Assembly (NCBI GenBank): GCA_000320605.2
Contig: KB445802.1
Coordinates: forward strand, 124,001-188,000
Length of the DNA: 64,000 bases
Reading direction: 5' to 3'
Source: Gelatoporia subvermispora B
Lineage: Eukaryota; Basidiomycota; Agaricomycetes; Polyporales; Gelatoporiaceae
In this document: one piece after another, positions 58,427 to 64,000 of the stretch
How positions within the stretch are numbered: position 1 is the first letter of the stretch
Layout of the letters: each line of letters starts with the position of its first letter
Translations under genes and position numbers: made by a program
The notes under the pieces: model-generated
What the model was told of the DNA's origin: nothing
Databases searched by the model: none
The model's input: only the letters and a program-made list of their open reading frames with translations

Positions 58427-60839
58427 TCACCGAGGGTAGTAATCGTCCCAATCGTCTGCGGCGCGGGATTGATAATGAGGATATTGATAAAAGACAGATC
58501 GACACGGACGCACCTTCCGTGATGCCTTTCCATGCGAGGTACAGGACACCAACGGCCGCTGTCTCCAGGACAGTCGCCACAAACGAGCCGTCTATCTTCT
58601 CTGACGATCCCTGCAAACACGGGTCACGGGTCAACGAGCGCCCGACAAGCGCCAGAGACAAGAGGCGACTGACCCGGCAGATGACTTTGTTGAGCAGGAA
58701 GTAGTCGAGCTGGCTGAGGACGAAGAGAACGGCGGCGAGGATGAAGTACCACACCGGGCGCACCTCGTTCAGCAGGCCGAGCACCACGTACACCATCAGA
58801 CAGAAGTACAAGATCGCCGCGCTGCAACGCCACTTCGTCAGAATCACGGGGAACCGCTTACGAAGAAAGAGACGTACGCCGCAGGCCAGATCGTCGTGAG
58901 GATAAATAGCGGGACGCTGTGCAGGTCCTGCGGGGGGTTCGATGGGCCGAAGACGGTCGTGAAAGTGAAGCCCACGTCCAGCGCGATGTACGTCGTCGCC
59001 ACGAAGAATGCGAGGATGAAAAAATCGAACGGCTGTCACGCCCCAATCCAGATAAGCCGTCGCCCATAGTGTGAAGAGGGGAAAACGTACGATCAGGGAG
59101 CTCAGCGTCCCGTCCTCCACGACCTGCGTGCTGACAATGCCGTTGCCCAGCAGCGCCCAGAACGTCGCCGCGACAAGCCCCGCGTGTACGGCCGTGATCG
59201 CCGTGAGCGCGGTCGAGCCCTGCTCAAGGAACGAGCCCGTCGAGAGCAGCTGAAATGGGAGCGTGAGGAGATACATAATGAAGAACAAGCGGAGCTCGAC
59301 GCGGCCTGCAAAGAAGCGCGTCAGTACGGCGATCGTCCAAAATTGGCTCATAGAAGAGAGACGACCAGCGAAGGGACCTGAGCGATTCAGGGGCGCAGCT
59401 GAGAAGCAGCGCGTTTCTATTGGTCGGAAATATCACGTGCAGACGCGTCGATTTTGTGTAAGAACACAATCAGAGAGCAGCACAACAACGTTCCCATAGC
59501 CCATGCTCCCTCAGTGACCTGAAGCTGCGCATGATCTAGACAAGAATAGGTCACAGGCAGAGCAACTCAGTTAAGAGTGGAGGATACCCTGGATTGGGAG
59601 GGCCGGATTTGATCATAGATCCCTTGTATACCAACCGTGAGGGCCGTTGTCTGAACAGCAAGTGATATCACTCGTTCACGGTTACCATGCCTGCAAACCC
59701 AGTGGATGTTGTTCTATGACGGCTCGCGTTACTGTGCCGCAGACGTAGAGAGGCCCCTGAAGTGCGCACGTCGCGATGAACGGGCATCGCGCGAACTCTC
59801 CATCGGACGGGAAGAAAGCCCGCAACAGTGACTGAAGACACGGGCCCCAGCGGTGTATCCATGGACGAGGTCAACGAGCTCAGACCAGACAGCAACCTAG
59901 ACGGCCGGCGACATCAGTCCAGATTGACGAGCACAAACTCACCAACAGCAGCTTTTCTTCTACTTGTCCAAATGATCAGCGTCACCATGAAGAACATGCT
60001 AAGACCGCATGCGATGATGTTCGCGATATTGCCCAGCGAGCCGTTGGAGCCAACCCGGAGCGTGCCACATTCTGGGTTAATGCCTACTGGCGCGGACGAT
60101 GCGTTCGCCGACGCGCCGGTGAGTGCTGAGGAGCCATGATGTTCGAGCTGCGGTGCAAAGACACGTTAGGCATGCATGCACAGGCAGGGTGTAAGATGGA
60201 TAGGAAATTGCCAAAGACCGGGACTGCGGTTGGCGGCCTTACGGCGTCAGAGGGAAATGTGGTTTCCGCGTCAAGACGTGGATGGCGGCCGCGCAAGTGA
60301 GGCATGATAACTGGGGGCTGTGGAACAGCTGCGATGGTGCAAAGCCCATTCTCGCAGATGCGTCGACGCCGATGGGAGGAATAGGATTAAAGGCCTTGAA
60401 GACGAGTCCCAGACGCCACAGTGGGCGAGAGCTTCATTGGACTGACGGCGGCACCGACGCCCTTCTCAGCGACATGGAAGGGTTGAGTCTGCAGGTGGCT
60501 ATGCATCAGGATGGCGGCCAGCCCTGCAGGATTCCGTGCTCAAGACTGAACCCTTCCATCCCGCGGGTCCGCTGTGGCCACAAGTGAACACGACCCCCGC
60601 AACGCCTCTGCACGCCTCGCACTTGATAGTGATCGCGCCATCCCGCCGCGCGCCGCCCGCGCCGTCCCGGACAGTAGCTAGAACGATGAGCACGACTGGT
60701 GCGCGCGGTGGTGGCTCCGAGCTGTAAAGTTTGGGTATAGGCTCGATCGCAAGGGACGTACCTGGCGATAAAAGATATTACACCAGGGATAGGACGGAGT
60801 CTGATGGCACAAGGAGGAGAAATCGCCGAAGTTGACCAT
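58427..60839 (-). CDS. Chs7-like chitin synthase export protein (multi-pass)
   Basis: Exon 1 (60839-60762) encodes MVNFGDFSSLCHQTPSYPWC, the typical Chs7 start with GDF and paired Cys. Exon 2 (60147-59943) gives GINPECGTLRVGSNGSLGN and IIACGLSMFFMVTLIIWTSR. Exon 3 (59305-59091) gives VELRLFFIMYLLTLPFQLL and GNGIVSTQVVEDGTLSSLI. Later exons give PFDFFILAFFVATTYIALDV, VRPVWYFILAAVLFVLSQLD and KIDGSFVATVLETAAVGVLY. The end is DDWDDYYPR. All junctions keep phase. Members of this ER-membrane family release chitin synthase III for transport to the surface; the role is taken from family resemblance. The first two introns are unusually long (614 and 637 bp), the rest about 55 bp. A missed small exon within them cannot be excluded. 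Confidence 0.75.
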
Positions 60840-62475
60840 CGCGGCCGAAGGGGGGTATGGCTTCGAGCCAACGGGGTATCGCTGTGGGCCAGGGGCAGAC
60901 CAGTAATCGGATTCGGGGCAGGCGAAGATTTGTCGTGAGAGGTCGTGGTCGGTTATGTAGCGCGGCGTATTTGCGCGGGCACGCGGCGGCAGCAAGTCAC
61001 AACATGAGCCGAACGAACACCGGGCTGAACGCCGCCGACAGCGGACACGCACCTTGCACCGTTATCGCCGACGGCGGCGAGGGAGAAAGAGCGCGATGCT
61101 CGTCGAGGGCGACGATGAGGACGACAATTGCGGGAAACCAACGACGGCTGCGGGCGCTCACGCGTTGATATGGCCCCGTTTATTGACAGCTGCATTCGAC
61201 TACGCCCACCATCACCGCCTCGACAACCCAGCTCTATCATCATCACTTTTCTGACACTGACTTCCCGGTCATCCTCCACGCCACCATCTCGATGAGCTCG
61301 CCGCCGAAATCATCCTTTGCCGCAGGTCGTGGGCGACGATGGCGACCGGGAGGGGACTCTGCCCCGGTGGAGCCGATGCTGCTGGAGCACTGCGGCACCA
61401 ATCTGACCGACCAGCTGCACTCATGCAATTGCAATCCAGCACTTGAAGAATCCTCGCTTGTCGCTACGTTGGTCAACACCACTTCGCTGGCTCATGGCAT
61501 TTCGTATCGCTTTCACCCGCTTTCACTCGGTCAACCCGACGAAACCCGACGACTCCCCAGCATTCTGGGATCTGATTCCTATAACCACTCGCTCCAAGAG
61601 GACTACTGCACTGACGGACGTCGGAATCCACGGCTTGCGTCGACCATGGCCGTGCGACTGCGGTGGACACCATCGCCCCCCTATCTCAGCTTTGCGTCAC
61701 TCCAGGTCTCTTTATAGCTCTTCATTAGCAAACTCGGACTTGCAAAATGGAGGCCCAAATGTATTTGTGATTGTTCGCGGGAGCCCACTATTAGTGTGTG
61801 GACCGGTGAGTAACTTGGTAGCAGGAACATTTCTGTGTACTGCAGAGTTATCAGACCAACCTGTACTCTCCGAGACACAAATAATGATATTATCTGCCCA
61901 GTCTCATCCGAGTGTTCAGACGAATTATGTGTTTTGAGAAATTTGTTTGCCCAGTCATAGCGTATGTGATCCCTAATGAGGCCATTTAGAGCAAGGCTTG
62001 AGTCGAAGTAGTCGAAATCATTGACAGAAGAGATTGCACATGTCCTCGGAAGATTATGCAGTAGTGGTCCCACAACGGCCTATATACAGGGAACTGACCT
62101 GCGTGGGCTACGATAAGGCGGCCTCCCATGGGGAACATGTGCATACATCCAATTACCAGGTTCTCGTTCAACGCTAACTGCGAACAGTCGACGGAAGGGG
62201 GACCTCGTGAGCAAATAAGCTGCCACAGCAAGGCATCGCGAAGACCGAATTATCCAGATGACAAAATCGATATGTCATTCCGAAGCGCATTCGTATTCCT
62301 ACACTCTTCCTACGCTCTGCGAGCAGGTAAAGTACATTCACAGAAGACCAAAAACCAATTAGAACGAGGGACTATGCGGCCACTAGGACCGGTATAACGA
62401 GTGATCCTACGCGGATGAGCAGCATCCGCGGGAATGTCCAATGTCGGAACGTACACGGCGGTGAGCAGTCCGTTT
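60840..62475. other. Intergenic, no gene accepted
   Basis: A GC-rich frame at 61292-61717 (141 codons, plus) and a minus frame at 61681-62073 were inspected. Neither has motifs or matching splice signals. Confidence 0.4.
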
Positions 62476-63885
62476 CTAAACTATACGCTGTGTCACCTTG
62501 TGTGTCACATCTACACAGACCCACCTCTCGTCGTCCTCGCTCTTGCAGCACCTGCTGAGGCGGTCTAGCACCTTTTTCGCGCGGACGATAGACCGGCGCT
62601 CGGTCTCGACCGTCGTCGGCAGCGACGCGCGCGGCGAGTCGTGGTTGTAGTACGCCCGCGCGAGCACCTCTGCGGGGCTCGCGGGCTTTGGGGGCGTGGA
62701 CTTTGTGCGGGCGCGCTTCTGCAGGCGCCGCCCCTTGGGCAGCGGGCGCGGATAGCAGAGCGCTTGGTCGATCTCGTGCACTGTGAGCCACGAGGATGCA
62801 CACGACGTGCTTTCTACGGCGCCGCTGCTGCTGGCGCGAGCCATCATGGCCTGGAAGTCCGCGCACGATGCCCCGGTGGGGAAGTCGACCTCGATGTAGT
62901 TCGTCGTCGATGTCGACGAGACAGAGAACGCGGACTTCTGTCACGGCGAGGAGTCATACAGCTGACTGGCATGTCTAAGAAGAGAGACGTACAAGGCCGC
63001 CCATATTCACGAACACCGGTGTGCTCTCATAGCCGTCCGTCCTCCCCTGACGACGGCCCTCAAAGAAGCCCTCGTCGGTCAGCGTTGAGTCCGTCGTGCT
63101 CGACGAGTGGGACGCGACGCCGGGCCATGCTCTCGGAGACGGGAGACGGATCGCAAAGCGCCTATCGCGCTCGAGCTCCGCGGGCTTCAGGCGGTTGAAG
63201 CACGAGCGGAGGGTCCCGCGCTGGTCGCGGGGGCCCGCAAAGTGCGCGAGGACGGTCGAGGACGCGATGGCGGGGCTGTGCGGCGCGTGGAGGGACGGCT
63301 CGAGCCAGCCGTGGTACGCGTACGGGCCGCCGGGGAGGTCCTCGCACGCGAGCGCAGCGGTGCTCGGCGCGGTCCCGCCCAGCGCGCAGAGGCGGTCGAT
63401 CGTGAGCACCTGCGACTGGCTGTCGAGCGCGTCGCGCGGCGCGGGCGTCTCGCGCCCGCCCTTGTCCTCCTCCGAGTCGAGCAGGTGCGCGCCGGAGAAG
63501 GTCACCATGCCTTCTGCGGGGTCCCAGACTGCAGCGAATGTGAGCGCGGTGTGCGGGGGGATGACCTCGGACCAGCGGTGGTTCTCCAGGGTGCGGTCGT
63601 CCTTCACCATCTTGGGCTCTTGACCATCTAGAAGGGCGGTTGCCTGGGCCCACGAGCTATAGCGACACCGAAGCAGGCAGGGATGGAACCGGCGCACTTA
63701 CGTTGTACGCTTTGTCGAGGAGCAGGCACGCGTGTAGTTCGTGGTGGTCGGGCGCTGCGCTGCACTGCACTGCAGGAGGACGACTGGAGGAGAGTCTCGG
63801 GGTATCGCAGGAGTTAGTCGTATGCCTGCATACGCAGTCGTCCTTGTATGAGACGGAGGGGCGAAGAAGTAGTGCGGAGCTTCAT
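62476..63885 (-). CDS. Hypothetical protein, 410 residues
   Basis: Four exons (63885-63834, 63769-63702, 63643-62993, 62937-62476) with introns of 64, 58 and 55 bp join in perfect phase. The first intron has a GACTAAC branch site and CTGCAG acceptor. The protein begins MKLRTTSSPLRLIQG, then ELHACLLLDKAYNATALLDG, VIPPHTALTFAAVWDPAEGM, FSGAHLLDSEE and SQVLTIDRLCALGG. The second half has FVNMGGLKSAFSVSSTSTTN, IEVDFPTGASCADFQAM and a basic Arg/Lys stretch (PLPKGRRLQKRARTKSTP), perhaps a nuclear-localisation signal. The C-terminus WVCVDVTHKVTQRIV is basic. GC at third positions is very high, which creates long antisense frames. I do not recognise the family. There is no signal peptide or membrane helix. 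Confidence 0.7.
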
Positions 63886-64000
63886 ATTGACGTGCGTTAT
63901 GCCTCGTGTCTGCAAGCTTCAGGGAAGCCCAGATAGCGAAAGACCTGCAGCATGCCGAGGGAAGAGCCTGTAGCCTGGTGAGTGGTGTGAACAACACTGG

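Noticed and set aside
58038..59351. 437-codon minus-strand frame
   Set aside because: It reads through introns of the Chs7-like gene; only parts of it are exons.
63107..63653. Long frames of 163-185 codons on both strands
   Set aside because: Shadows of the high-GC 410-residue gene; the translations are Arg/Ala/Pro-rich and have no motif.
1..64000. CRISPR arrays, bacterial operons, tRNA and rRNA genes
   Set aside because: The DNA is fungal; no regular spacer array, cloverleaf or rRNA core sequence was seen in my reading, though a tRNA could be missed by eye.

Overview
This window is nuclear DNA of a filamentous basidiomycete, most likely a wood-decay Agaricomycete close to the Polyporales. 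The evidence is genes cut by many 47-65 bp GT-AG introns, a Plavaka-type transposase, a polyporopepsin-like aspartic protease, three DUF6533 membrane proteins, a CYP505 self-sufficient P450, a GH16 glucanase and a Chs7-like protein. Family names come from recognising translated motifs. No database search was run. Gene models were built by hand from frame, splice signals and family motifs. The exons of the longest genes are the least certain.

Layout. 1-9.5 kb is transposon territory. A basic/RGG-rich gene on the minus strand lies head to head with a decayed Plavaka transposase (1499-8960), which has an in-frame stop and a frameshift. One intron of the transposase is swollen to 3.1 kb by foreign, repeat-rich DNA that includes a possible double-stranded-RNA-binding domain fragment. 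9.5-17 kb is gene-poor, with two small secreted-protein genes (12653-13194 minus, 14596-14998 plus) and a possible aspartic-protease relic. 17-38 kb holds three same-strand DUF6533 genes (17.1, 26.8 and 36.5 kb), separated by the secreted protease (21.2 kb), a single-pass membrane protein (23.8 kb, minus) and the P450-reductase fusion (29.1 kb, minus). 39-44 kb carries an isoprenylcysteine methyltransferase, a relic of a second copy, and an MFS transporter. 44.9-50 kb carries a RasGEF gene and its broken duplicate. 50.7-64 kb carries a GH16 glucanase, a large EF-hand/ZZ-finger protein, a Chs7-like membrane protein and an unrecognised 410-residue protein.

The most striking observation is in the DUF6533 trio. 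In each gene the reading frame can only be kept if two separate exons of just 2 nucleotides are spliced in, at the same two places in all three paralogs (six microexons, each bounded by AG and GT). The third paralog also has a 2-nt deletion that breaks its third membrane segment. Functionally the window mixes ordinary wood-fungus secretion and cell-wall genes with a receptor-like membrane family that is expanding locally and decaying in part. I see no gene cluster that clearly forms one pathway.
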